Below, piece by piece: positions 1 through 9,346 of a stretch of DNA of 64,000 nucleotides. Source of the stretch: Alicyclobacillus sp. (GTDB taxonomy: Bacteria > Bacillota > Bacilli > Alicyclobacillales > Alicyclobacillaceae); NCBI GenBank assembly GCA_023511725.1, contig JAIMAY010000001.1, positions 62,001-126,000 of the forward strand. Reading direction: 5' to 3'. The notes below the pieces were generated by a model. That model was given only the letters and a program-made list of their open reading frames with translations, was not told the origin of the DNA and made no database searches. The stretch's first letter is position 1. Each line of letters starts with the position of its first letter. Position numbers and translations under genes: made by a program.

Positions 1-25
1 CAGACCTGGGGCCGGGAGGAGTTAA
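1..25 (+). CDS. possible 3' end of ruvA (cut by window start)
   Basis: One forward frame reads a short tail ending in RPGAGRS and a TAA stop at 23-25, just before ruvB. In most bacteria ruvA directly precedes ruvB, so this is a reasonable guess for the RuvA C-terminus. Only eight codons are visible, which is too little to confirm by sequence. Confidence 0.25.
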
Positions 26-33
26 ACAACGCG

Positions 34-1056
34 ATGGAACAAGAACGAATCGTATCCCCCCAGTGGTCCGGCGAAGACGCTGTCTTCGATTCGCTGCGGC
101 CGCGTTTTCTGGACGATTATATCGGTCAAACGACCGTCAAAGAGAACCTTCGGGTGTTCATCCAGGCGGCCCGGGAGCGGGCCGAAGCATTGGACCACGT
201 GTTGCTGTACGGGCCGCCGGGATTGGGGAAGACGTCGCTTTCGATGATCATTGCGAACGAGTTGGGCGTGCAGATCCGCGTGACGTCGGGACCGGCCATC
301 GAGCGGCCGGGCGACCTGGCTGCCATCTTGACGAATCTGCAGCCCGGCGATGTGCTTTTCATCGATGAGATCCACCGGCTGTCTCGGGCGGTGGAGGAAG
401 TGCTGTATCCGGCGATGGAGGATTTCGCTATCGACATTCTTATCGGCAAAGGACCGAGCGCGCGAACCATCCGACTGGACTTGCCGGCCTTCACGTTGAT
501 TGGGGCCACCACGCGCGCAGGGCTGCTATCGGCACCTTTGCGGGATCGGTTCGGGGTTCTGCTTCACCTCGATTACTACTCGACGGAGGATCTTGCCACC
601 ATCGTCCGCCGCTCCGCCGACATTCTGCGAATTCCGGTGGATCCCGAGGCAGCGTTGGAAATTGCGCGGCGTGCACGCGGAACGCCCCGGATTGCCAACC
701 GTCTCCTGCGGCGCGTGCGAGACTTTGCCCAGGTCGAACAGGCCTCGGTGATCACGGCGGATGTGGCAGCGCGTGCCTTGGACCGGTTACACGTGGATAC
801 AGCAGGGCTGGATGAGCTCGACTACAAAATCCTCCGGACCATGTTGGAGAAATTCGGCGGCGGCCCGGTCGGGCTGGACACCTTGGCTGCTGCGGTGGGC
901 GAGCCGGCCGACACGATTGAGGACGTGTACGAACCGTATCTTCTGCAGATGGGATTCATTCAGAGGACACCGCGCGGACGTGTCACCACAGCGAGAACAT
1001 GGCGTCACTTTGGTCTTCCAGTGCCCGAGACGGGGTGCAGTTCTCAGTGCCCCTAG
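34..1056 (+). CDS. ruvB: Holliday junction branch migration helicase RuvB
   Basis: RuvB is the AAA+ motor that, with RuvA, drives branch migration of Holliday junctions during recombinational repair. The 340-residue product has the usual family length. It shows the start of the large AAA domain near residue 20 ([12 protein letters not shown]), a Walker A motif GPPGLGKT at residues 60-67, Walker B LFIDEIH near 108-114, and a sensor-1 stretch TLIGATTR around 155. The C-terminal winged helix ends in [18 protein letters not shown] ribosome site lies about 13 bases before the ATG. In Bacillus genomes ruvAB is followed directly by queA and tgt; here a sigI-rsgI pair lies between. The assignment is secure. 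Confidence 0.97.
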   Translation: MEQERIVSPQWSGEDAVFDSLRPRFLDDYIGQTTVKENLRVFIQAARERAEALDHVLLYGPPGLGKTSLSMIIANELGVQIRVTSGPAIERPGDLAAILTNLQPGDVLFIDEIHRLSRAVEEVLYPAMEDFAIDILIGKGPSARTIRLDLPAFTLIGATTRAGLLSAPLRDRFGVLLHLDYYSTEDLATIVRRSADILRIPVDPEAALEIARRARGTPRIANRLLRRVRDFAQVEQASVITADVAARALDRLHVDTAGLDELDYKILRTMLEKFGGGPVGLDTLAAAVGEPADTIEDVYEPYLLQMGFIQRTPRGRVTTARTWRHFGLPVPETGCSSQCP

Positions 1057-1101
1057 AAATGCCTGACGACGTGCGAATCTCTGTAGAGCGAGGTGGCCCG
1101 G

Positions 1102-1848
1102 GTGGGGGTCTTGCCCTTTCGGCGCCGTAGGAGCGAGGACAGCAAGGTCTTGCAGAACCTGCTGGAACTTGCTCAGTCCGGCGATGATGAGGCGCGGAAT
1201 GAACTGATTCGGACATACACCCCGTTTATCCTGCGCATCGCCTCGCAGACGGCGCGCCGTTATATTGATCGGGATAGGGATGATGAGTTCAGCATCGCCC
1301 TGATGGGGATGAACGAAGCCATCGACCGGTTCGATGCGAGCAAGCAGGTGAACTTCCTGGCTTTCGCGGAGACCATCATCCGGCGCCGCCTTATCGACTA
1401 TTTTCGGTCGCAGCGCGCTCAGCAGCGCAGCGTGCCGTGGACAGAATTCGATGTGGCGGACGATGAAGATAACGTCGTCAACTACATCGAGATCAAGACA
1501 TCGTTGGAAGCGCACGAGCAGGCTGAGGAGCAGGCATTGCGGCGGCAGGAGATAGAGGAGTACGCTCGCCTGTTGACCGAGTTCGGGCTGTCCTTCGGGG
1601 ATTTGGTCGACGTATCGCCGAAGCATCAGGACGCTCGGCGAAACGCGATGCAGGTGGCGCGCCTCGTGGCTGCGGATGAGGAGATGCGCCGCTATGTCTG
1701 GGAGCGGCATGCACTGCCGCTGAAATGGCTCGAGGATCGTGCAGGCGTATCGCGCAAGACCATGGAACGGCAGCGAAAGTACATCCTCGCCATTGTGCTG
1801 TTGCTGTGCGGGGACTTTCAATATCTCAAGTCTTACATCGCGGAGTGA
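1102..1848 (+). CDS. sigI: RNA polymerase sigma factor SigI
   Basis: SigI is a sigma70-family factor that in Bacillus responds to heat and in Clostridium to polysaccharides through membrane anti-sigma factors of the RsgI family. The protein of 248 residues matches the SigI pattern closely: region 2 around residues 25-100 with RYIDRDRDDEFS and FLAFAETIIRRRLIDY, the internal conserved stretch LSFGDLVDVSPKHQDAR, and a C-terminal helix-turn-helix with SRKTMERQRKYI. I chose GTG 1102 because CGAGG at 1089-1093 sits 8 bases upstream; GTG 1093 overlaps that ribosome site. rsgI follows after 18 bases, so they form an operon. Placement between ruvB and queA is unusual compared with Bacillus, where sigI lies elsewhere. 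Confidence 0.93.
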   Translation: MGVLPFRRRRSEDSKVLQNLLELAQSGDDEARNELIRTYTPFILRIASQTARRYIDRDRDDEFSIALMGMNEAIDRFDASKQVNFLAFAETIIRRRLIDYFRSQRAQQRSVPWTEFDVADDEDNVVNYIEIKTSLEAHEQAEEQALRRQEIEEYARLLTEFGLSFGDLVDVSPKHQDARRNAMQVARLVAADEEMRRYVWERHALPLKWLEDRAGVSRKTMERQRKYILAIVLLLCGDFQYLKSYIAE

Positions 1849-1866
1849 CGGGAGGGGGCACCGGAC

Positions 1867-3207
1867 ATGCGCAGGACGGGCATCGTCATGCAGGTGGATC
1901 CGGCCCATGCCATTGTTTTGACCCCGGACGGGGAGTTCTGTCGCATCCCCTTTCGGGAGGGTATGTCTGTAGGCGTCGAGGTCGAGTGGGAGACATCCGC
2001 CATCCCGGCGGATGCGCGGTCTCGGCGGCGACGGCGACCTCCCGTGAAAACAGGTCGCTGGACGCGCTGGGGCGCAGTGGGCATGGCGGCATGCGTTGCG
2101 GTCGGTGCACTAGCGTTCCGGCTGTGGATGCCCCCTGTCGCCGAGGCATGGGCGATGGTCTCCGTGGATGGAGATCCACCTCTCGTCCTGCAGGTGGATA
2201 AGCAGCTTCGCGTCACGTCCGCCACTTCTCCGGATGCCAAGGGTCAGCGCCTGCTCGCCGAGCGAACACTGACCGGCAAGCCGGTGGTCGCAGCGCTCGA
2301 CACTTGGTTGGACGCCGCCGCAGAGGCGCAGGTGCTTGCGCCTGGTGACAGCATTGTGGTGACCGCGAGCCCCATCACGCCAGGCGTGGATGTGGAGCCA
2401 CTGCGGTCGCAGTTGGATCAATCGCTGATGAGCATATTGGCTTCCGATCCGGTGTTAAACGTGGTTCACCCGCAGGTCTTCACGCTCGGTATGGCACCTG
2501 CCCTGTGGCAGGCAGCGCAGACCGCACACCTGTCTCCAGGACGGTTCGCGGCGTATCTGATTGCGCGAAGCGAAGGCTACACTGGAACGGTGGATGGCCT
2601 CAAGGGTGCTACACTCGCTCACTACCTGAGTGAGCCGAACGCCAAGACTTGGATGAAGACGTTGGAATCCACCAACGTGAATGAGTTGCAATCTTGGGTT
2701 ACGCAGGTGGCGGGCCAGAATGCATCCACCCCGCCAGCAGACGCGGCGGAGAACGCGCCGGCTGCCAATGTGCCCAACATCACTGCCGGGGGCGATGGCA
2801 ATACGTCGGCTTTGCCCGGCAACGCGCGCGGCAACGGTCCCGGAGTGGGATCAGCGTCAGATGGAAAGGGCCAAGGGCACAACAAGTCGGACGCGACGAA
2901 GAACGGGAACGGTGCCAATTCCTTTCACACCACGCAAGGAAACGGGTCACATGTGACGGTTCAGATTGGCAATGTGACCATCGATGTTCCGGTAGCTGGC
3001 AACACAGCCCAAAATGTCACAGGCACACTGGCCAACGTCACCAACCAAACGGTGGCCGGGATCAACCAAACAGCCGGCGGTGTGGTTGACACCGTCGGCT
3101 CCGGCGTCAATACGGTGGGCAATCTGGTCGGCGGTACGGCGAACACCTTGGCTAACGTGGTGAAGGGCGTCGGCGGTGTAGCCAAGGGTCTGCTGGGAGG
3201 TCGATGA
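1867..3207 (+). CDS. rsgI: RsgI-family membrane anti-sigma factor
   Basis: This 446-residue protein directly follows sigI and is its likely membrane-bound inhibitor. The N-terminal 50 residues (GIVMQVDPAHAIVLTPDGEF) fit the cytosolic RsgI N-terminal domain that binds SigI. An arginine-rich stretch (residues 51-57) precedes a single membrane segment at about 68-87, giving a cytosolic N-terminus and an external C-terminal part. Residues 90-275 form a mixed globular region. From about 285 the chain becomes rich in Gly, Asn, Thr and Ala, and the last 70 residues repeat short elements such as NVTNQTVAGINQTAGG and TVGNLVGGTANTLANV. No carbohydrate-binding module or peptidase like those of clostridial RsgI proteins is recognisable. 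What the exterior senses is unknown. Confidence 0.85.
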   Translation: MRRTGIVMQVDPAHAIVLTPDGEFCRIPFREGMSVGVEVEWETSAIPADARSRRRRRPPVKTGRWTRWGAVGMAACVAVGALAFRLWMPPVAEAWAMVSVDGDPPLVLQVDKQLRVTSATSPDAKGQRLLAERTLTGKPVVAALDTWLDAAAEAQVLAPGDSIVVTASPITPGVDVEPLRSQLDQSLMSILASDPVLNVVHPQVFTLGMAPALWQAAQTAHLSPGRFAAYLIARSEGYTGTVDGLKGATLAHYLSEPNAKTWMKTLESTNVNELQSWVTQVAGQNASTPPADAAENAPAANVPNITAGGDGNTSALPGNARGNGPGVGSASDGKGQGHNKSDATKNGNGANSFHTTQGNGSHVTVQIGNVTIDVPVAGNTAQNVTGTLANVTNQTVAGINQTAGGVVDTVGSGVNTVGNLVGGTANTLANVVKGVGGVAKGLLGGR

Positions 3208-3221
3208 ACGCGGCGTTCTTT

Positions 3222-3250
3222 TTGAACCGGACTCTTCCTTCACGTATAAT
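3222..3250 (+). promoter_or_regulatory. sigma-A promoter for queA operon
   Basis: TTGAAC at 3222-3227 and a perfect TATAAT at 3245-3250 are separated by 17 bases. The element starts just after the rsgI stop, so queA-tgt-yajC can be transcribed independently of sigI-rsgI. It also shows that the upstream ATG at 3204 is not the queA start. Confidence 0.85.
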
Positions 3251-3287
3251 GGGTCCCGCGAATGGTGTGGGAAGAGGGTTGAACATC

Positions 3288-5461
<2,174 letters not shown>

Positions 5462-5484
5462 CACGACGAAAGGAGACCTGTGCT

Positions 5485-5775
5485 GTGCAGAATTACGGCA
5501 GCATCCTGCTGATTGTGTTGATGCTTGCGGTGTTCTACGCGCTGATGATCCTGCCGCAACGGCGGCAGCAGCGCCAGCGACAAACGATGATGGAGCAACT
5601 CGGGCCCGGCGCCAAGATCCTGACAGCCGGCGGCATCTACGGAGAGGTTGTCGGTGTACAGGACGATATTCTCCTCGTCCGTGTGGCCCCAGATGTGGAA
5701 CTGGAAATCGACAACCGGGCCGTGTTGCGGGTTGTGACACCGGCACCCAAGGCGGAAGCGGAAAGCGAAGCTTAA
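5485..5775 (+). CDS. yajC: preprotein translocase accessory subunit YajC
   Basis: YajC is a small single-pass membrane protein that associates with SecDF and the SecYEG channel. The 96-residue product has one membrane helix at about residues 6-24 (ILLIVLMLAVFYALMILPQ), then the family stretch RRQQRQRQTMMEQLGPGAKILTAGG split over residues 27-50 and a small beta-rich cytosolic domain. It starts at GTG 5485 behind an AAAGGAG ribosome site. It ends the queA-tgt operon, as in Bacillus, with secDF about 5.6 kb downstream. Confidence 0.93.
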   Translation: MQNYGSILLIVLMLAVFYALMILPQRRQQRQRQTMMEQLGPGAKILTAGGIYGEVVGVQDDILLVRVAPDVELEIDNRAVLRVVTPAPKAEAESEA

Positions 5776-5806
5776 TCCGAAATCGGTTTGCCGGTGAGGG
5801 CGCCCA

Positions 5807-6205
5807 TCAGTCACGAACCGTGTTCACCCCGATGATCCCGGCGAACGCTCCAATGACAGCCATCAACAGGATGCGGAAAAGACCACCCGGGCTGACTGTG
5901 AAGGTGTGATAGAGAATGAGGTTCAGTGCCCACATGATGACGGCGTAGATGAGGCCGGTCAGACCTCCGTGGTACCATCCGCGTTCGCCGGCGGCGCGGC
6001 TTGCCAAGATGGCGCCGACGACGACGGCGAGGCAGTGAATGCCGTATGCCAGGGTGACTACCGAAGCGTCGGCTAGGGTTCGAACGTGCATCCATACGGC
6101 AGTCAGCAGCATGCCTGCGACCGCGACCACCATGCCCCACAGCACGCCGTAAGCCACGGGAAGGCGGCGCAGTGTCCGTCCGTCATGCGCTGCGTTGCGG
6201 ATCAC
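5807..6205 (-). CDS. TIGR04086-type membrane protein (YrzE-like)
   Basis: This is a small four-helix membrane protein of 132 residues of unknown function. Hydrophobic stretches are seen around residues 15-40, 46-66, 78-98 and 105-127, with a family-like HGGLTGLIYAVIMW segment in the third. Bacillus carries a comparable protein, YrzE, next to yajC, which supports the family call, although the gene here runs opposite to yajC. I chose GTG 6205 because GAGGAGG lies 7 bases upstream; the ATG at 6223 has no ribosome site. The convergent end is about 31 bases from the yajC stop. Confidence 0.75.
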   Translation of the reverse strand: MIRNAAHDGRTLRRLPVAYGVLWGMVVAVAGMLLTAVWMHVRTLADASVVTLAYGIHCLAVVVGAILASRAAGERGWYHGGLTGLIYAVIMWALNLILYHTFTVSPGGLFRILLMAVIGAFAGIIGVNTVRD

Positions 6206-6250
6206 CGATGTTCCTCCTCTCATGCATCGCTTTCTAAATCTTTATGCCGT

Positions 6251-6281
6251 TTGTCCATTTTCTATGACGCTGTGCTACAAT
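6251..6281 (+). promoter_or_regulatory. promoter of the GGDEF gene
   Basis: TGCTACAAT at 6273-6281 is an extended -10 element (TACAAT at 6276-6281). A weak TTGTCC lies 19 bases upstream at 6251-6256. It sits about 50 bases before the chosen GTG start, which excludes the in-frame ATG at 6195 as the initiator. Confidence 0.6.
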
Positions 6282-6335
6282 TGGGAAAAGAGAACAGAGG
6301 TGCAGTTGGGCACCTGCACCTTGAAGGGTGAGACG

Positions 6336-8483
6336 GTGGACGTGAACACAGTGCGCCGTGCGACAGCCTACGAGTGGAGTGTCGGCATCCTCGGCTCAGC
6401 AGCGGTCGGATGTACGATTCCGGCGCTCTGGCATCAGAACCTTTGGATGGTCCTTATCGTGTTTCTGTTGGCCATTCTGATCAATGCTGTGCCCGTTCCC
6501 TTTGGCAAAGTGGAAGGGTCCCTGCTGATCAGCCTACCGGTGGGGCTCACTTTGGTCTACGATGCCTCGGTGGCGGCATGGGCCATCTATATTGCCACCC
6601 TGGTCTATCCATGGCTGACGTACAAACAGATGCGCCTGTCCACCGTCGTCTTCAATGCCGGGCAATATGCGCTGAGTTCCCTCGCTTGTTCGGCCGTGAT
6701 CGGCCTGTTTCAGAGCGAGCTCACCCCAGGCACGTTCGGTTGGTGGACGCTGCTGGCGGGTGGTGTGGGTAGCGGTGTGTTTTTAGTGGTGAACCATGCG
6801 CTCGTTCAAAGCCTGAACTGGCTCAACGGGCAGTTTGAGGTCCAGGATGCCTGGCGGGTGTTCTGGCTGGATACCCTCAATCTCGTCATTGGCATACCGT
6901 TGACAGCGCTGTTCATCACCATTGCGCCGAAGCACCCCGTGATTGCGGTGCTCATCATGCTGCCGACGGTGGTCCTGGGGATCACGCTGCGCAATTATCA
7001 TCATCTGACGTATCTGCAACAGGCCCATGTGGTCACAACGCAACTTGTCGCAGAGTTTGACGTGGACAGAATCAGCGAGGCGGTGGCGAAAACTGCAGCG
7101 GGGATGACCTATGCGGAGGCGGTCGCGGTCTATGTGCTGAATGAAGAGCGAGACAGACTGCTTCCAAGTGTGATCTACCCTCTCCATACGTCGTCTCGCT
7201 TTGACCTGGCGGGCTTAAGCCGCGCGGATGGTGGTTTGGTGTGGCATGTGCTGTACGGCGAGGGTATGGTCTACGTGCCGGATGTGACGCGGGACAGGCG
7301 TGTGCGACCAGAAGAGTCCGCCGGCTATCGCAGTCTCGCGGTGTTTCCGATGCGAACCCCGCATGACGTCCACGGCGTCATCGTGTGTTATTCATCGCGA
7401 CCCTATGCGTTCGGCGAGATGCGCGAGTATGTTTGGACACTGGCTCGGCAGGTTGGCGTCCTGTTTGAAAATGCGAAGCTGTACCAGGAGTTGCAGGACC
7501 TGTCTGTGCGCGATGGCGCAACAGGCTTGTACAACTATCGCTTCTTCTATGACGCGCTGGAGAGGAAGTTACGTGAAGCCGAGGCGGCGGGTGGGCGGTT
7601 GTCCGTGGCGGTCGTCGATGTGGACAGTTTCAAGAAGTTCAACGACACCTACGGCCATCTGGCCGGGGATACGGTCCTACGGTCGGTGGGCCGCCTGTTG
7701 GCGCAGATGGCCGGCCCGGAGAGTGTCGTTGCCCGCTACGGTGGTGAGGAATTCGCCCTCATCTTGCCGTTGTCCGGTGTATCGGCTTACGAGTGGGTTG
7801 AGCAGATGCGTGAGGCGGTGGCCGGGCATGTGGTGGAATATGAAGGCCACGCCTTGCCCACGGTGACCGTCAGTTGCGGCATTGCCAGCTACCCGGAGCA
7901 CGGGCGCGACGGACGGGAGTTGCTGCTCAAAGCCGACTCCGCCATGTATTGGGGAGCGAAACAGCGCGGTCGCAATCGCACGGTGCTCTACACGTCCGAA
8001 TTCGAAGCGGATCTATTCGTGGATTCGGGATCCGGCCTGTACACCGTGCATTTCTTGAGTCTGCGGTTGCGCGAGGACTTTGCACTGGGGGACACCGGCT
8101 GGGGCATTCTGTGCATGGCGTTCGACAGTCTCACGGGCTTAAAGGACGCGCTGGGCTCGAGTGCCCTGGATCCCGTGATGCGTGAAGTTGGGACTGTGGT
8201 GAGGGACTGTCTCCGCCAGACGGACCTCGCCTGTCGCTATGCGGATGACGTGATTGTCGTCGCAGTACCGGGCGGAACCCACGACGAACTCCGTGTCATT
8301 GGGGAGCGCATTGTGAACGCGCTGTCCACGCACGCGTTCCGAGGCGGTGGGGGCTTGGCCATTCGTGTGCAACCTCGGTACGCCGTGAGCGTCTTCCGTG
8401 GCACGCACGACGCGGATCAGGTGCTGCATGAGATCCGTGAGTTGGTGACGCGGCTGCGCCCCGCCGGAGAATCGCTGGCGTGA
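6336..8483 (+). CDS. membrane diguanylate cyclase with GAF, GGDEF and a degenerate second GGDEF-like domain
   Basis: This 715-residue protein is likely a membrane-bound producer of cyclic di-GMP. Residues about 8-225 hold six to seven membrane helices of a MASE-like sensor. A GAF-like domain spans about 238-383. The first GGDEF domain (about 393-553) carries DxDxFKKFNDTYGH, the catalytic GGEEF at 469-473 and CGIASYP. No RxxD product-inhibition site is visible five residues before GGEEF (the sequence there is AGPE). A further domain at about 570-713 resembles a GGDEF fold but has YADDV where GGDEF should be, so it is probably non-catalytic. I chose GTG 6336 because it follows the promoter and an AAGGGTGAG ribosome-like site; GTG 6342 is an alternative. 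Confidence 0.87.
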   Translation: MDVNTVRRATAYEWSVGILGSAAVGCTIPALWHQNLWMVLIVFLLAILINAVPVPFGKVEGSLLISLPVGLTLVYDASVAAWAIYIATLVYPWLTYKQMRLSTVVFNAGQYALSSLACSAVIGLFQSELTPGTFGWWTLLAGGVGSGVFLVVNHALVQSLNWLNGQFEVQDAWRVFWLDTLNLVIGIPLTALFITIAPKHPVIAVLIMLPTVVLGITLRNYHHLTYLQQAHVVTTQLVAEFDVDRISEAVAKTAAGMTYAEAVAVYVLNEERDRLLPSVIYPLHTSSRFDLAGLSRADGGLVWHVLYGEGMVYVPDVTRDRRVRPEESAGYRSLAVFPMRTPHDVHGVIVCYSSRPYAFGEMREYVWTLARQVGVLFENAKLYQELQDLSVRDGATGLYNYRFFYDALERKLREAEAAGGRLSVAVVDVDSFKKFNDTYGHLAGDTVLRSVGRLLAQMAGPESVVARYGGEEFALILPLSGVSAYEWVEQMREAVAGHVVEYEGHALPTVTVSCGIASYPEHGRDGRELLLKADSAMYWGAKQRGRNRTVLYTSEFEADLFVDSGSGLYTVHFLSLRLREDFALGDTGWGILCMAFDSLTGLKDALGSSALDPVMREVGTVVRDCLRQTDLACRYADDVIVVAVPGGTHDELRVIGERIVNALSTHAFRGGGGLAIRVQPRYAVSVFRGTHDADQVLHEIRELVTRLRPAGESLA

Positions 8484-8531
8484 TGTCGGCGGCCGCCGGT
8501 GCACCGCTATCGCTACGCACGGCATGAAGGC

Positions 8532-8591
8532 AGCGCCTCCTCGGCCATAATAACGTCGGCCGCGACGCCGACAATGGCTGAGGGAGGCGCT
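8532..8591 (+). promoter_or_regulatory. leader hairpin covering the ribosome site of the DUF421 gene
   Basis: Bases 8532-8548 (AGCGCCTCCTCGGCCAT) pair with 8574-8591 (ATGGCTGAGGGAGGCGCT), with one bulged base and one G-U pair. A second stem inside it pairs GTCGGC at 8555-8560 with GCCGAC at 8567-8572. The right arm contains GGGAGG at 8582-8587, the only good ribosome site for the gene starting at 8598. Lack of a T-tract argues against a simple terminator. Confidence 0.7.
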
Positions 8592-8597
8592 TTGACC

Positions 8598-9329
8598 ATG
8601 ATGGGCGATTTGCCGATGTGGGCATTTGGCGTGCGCATCGTCGTGCTGTACATCTACGTGATGATTGCGCTGCGCGTGATGGGTAAGCGCGAGATTGGAC
8701 AGCTGTCCGTGTTTGACTTCGTCGTGTCGGTGATGATTGCCGAGTTGTCCACGCTGTCCATGGAGGAGACCTCCGTTCCGCTGTGGCGGTCCCTCGTCGC
8801 GATTGCGGCACTGGTCGTTCTGCAGATCATCGTGGCACTGATCTCCATGAAAAGCCACAGCTTTCGTCATCTCGTCGAGGGTGAACCGGCGGTCCTCATT
8901 GAGCATGGACAGATTCGGGACAAGGAGATGCGCCGATCTCGGTACACCATGCATGACCTCCTGATGGAGCTTCGTCAGAAGGGCTTTGCGAGTGTGAACG
9001 ATGTCGAGTTCGCCATCCTCGAGACATCTGGGAAGCTCAGTGTCTTCCCGAAACCGGAGAAGCGTCCGGCCACGCCTGAGGATCTGCGGATTGCGGTGAA
9101 TCACTCGACCATCCCCATGCCGCTCGTGGTGGACGGTCAGCCGGTCAGCAAGACGCTGCGTATACTCAAACGCGATGAGAACTGGTTGCGCCAGGAACTG
9201 GGCAAGCGCGGATACGACAGGCTGGAGGACGTCTTCTACGCGGCCATCGACGAGTCGGGCACGCTGTTCATCGATCCTCAAGACGAGATCGACACCTACC
9301 ACGACGCAGAAGAACGCCGTCAGTCCTGA
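8598..9329 (+). CDS. DUF421 (YetF/YcaP-like) membrane protein
   Basis: The protein belongs to the DUF421 family of spore-former and general bacterial membrane proteins with a short membrane part and a cytosolic two-lobe domain. Its 243 residues begin with three hydrophobic segments at about 10-30, 37-55 and 62-85, including the conserved MGKREIGQLSVFDFVV. The soluble part has VEGEPAVLIEHGQI near 93, DLLMELRQKGF near 120 and ENWLRQELGKRGY near 190, all typical. In Bacillus, YetF-type proteins affect spore germination or remain uncharacterised, so no specific role is claimed. ATG 8598 was chosen because GGGAGG lies 10 bases upstream; TTG 8592 is possible. Its ribosome site is buried in a long hairpin. 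Confidence 0.87.
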   Translation: MMGDLPMWAFGVRIVVLYIYVMIALRVMGKREIGQLSVFDFVVSVMIAELSTLSMEETSVPLWRSLVAIAALVVLQIIVALISMKSHSFRHLVEGEPAVLIEHGQIRDKEMRRSRYTMHDLLMELRQKGFASVNDVEFAILETSGKLSVFPKPEKRPATPEDLRIAVNHSTIPMPLVVDGQPVSKTLRILKRDENWLRQELGKRGYDRLEDVFYAAIDESGTLFIDPQDEIDTYHDAEERRQS

Positions 9330-9346
9330 GCCTATCCTGTCGCGGG

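Noticed and set aside
787-1908. Minus-strand open frame (373 codons) opposite sigI
   Set aside because: It is antisense to well-recognised ruvB and sigI and rich in His, Arg and Pro.
3204-3287. Upstream in-frame extension of queA from ATG 3204
   Set aside because: A perfect promoter lies within it and the family start is at 3288.
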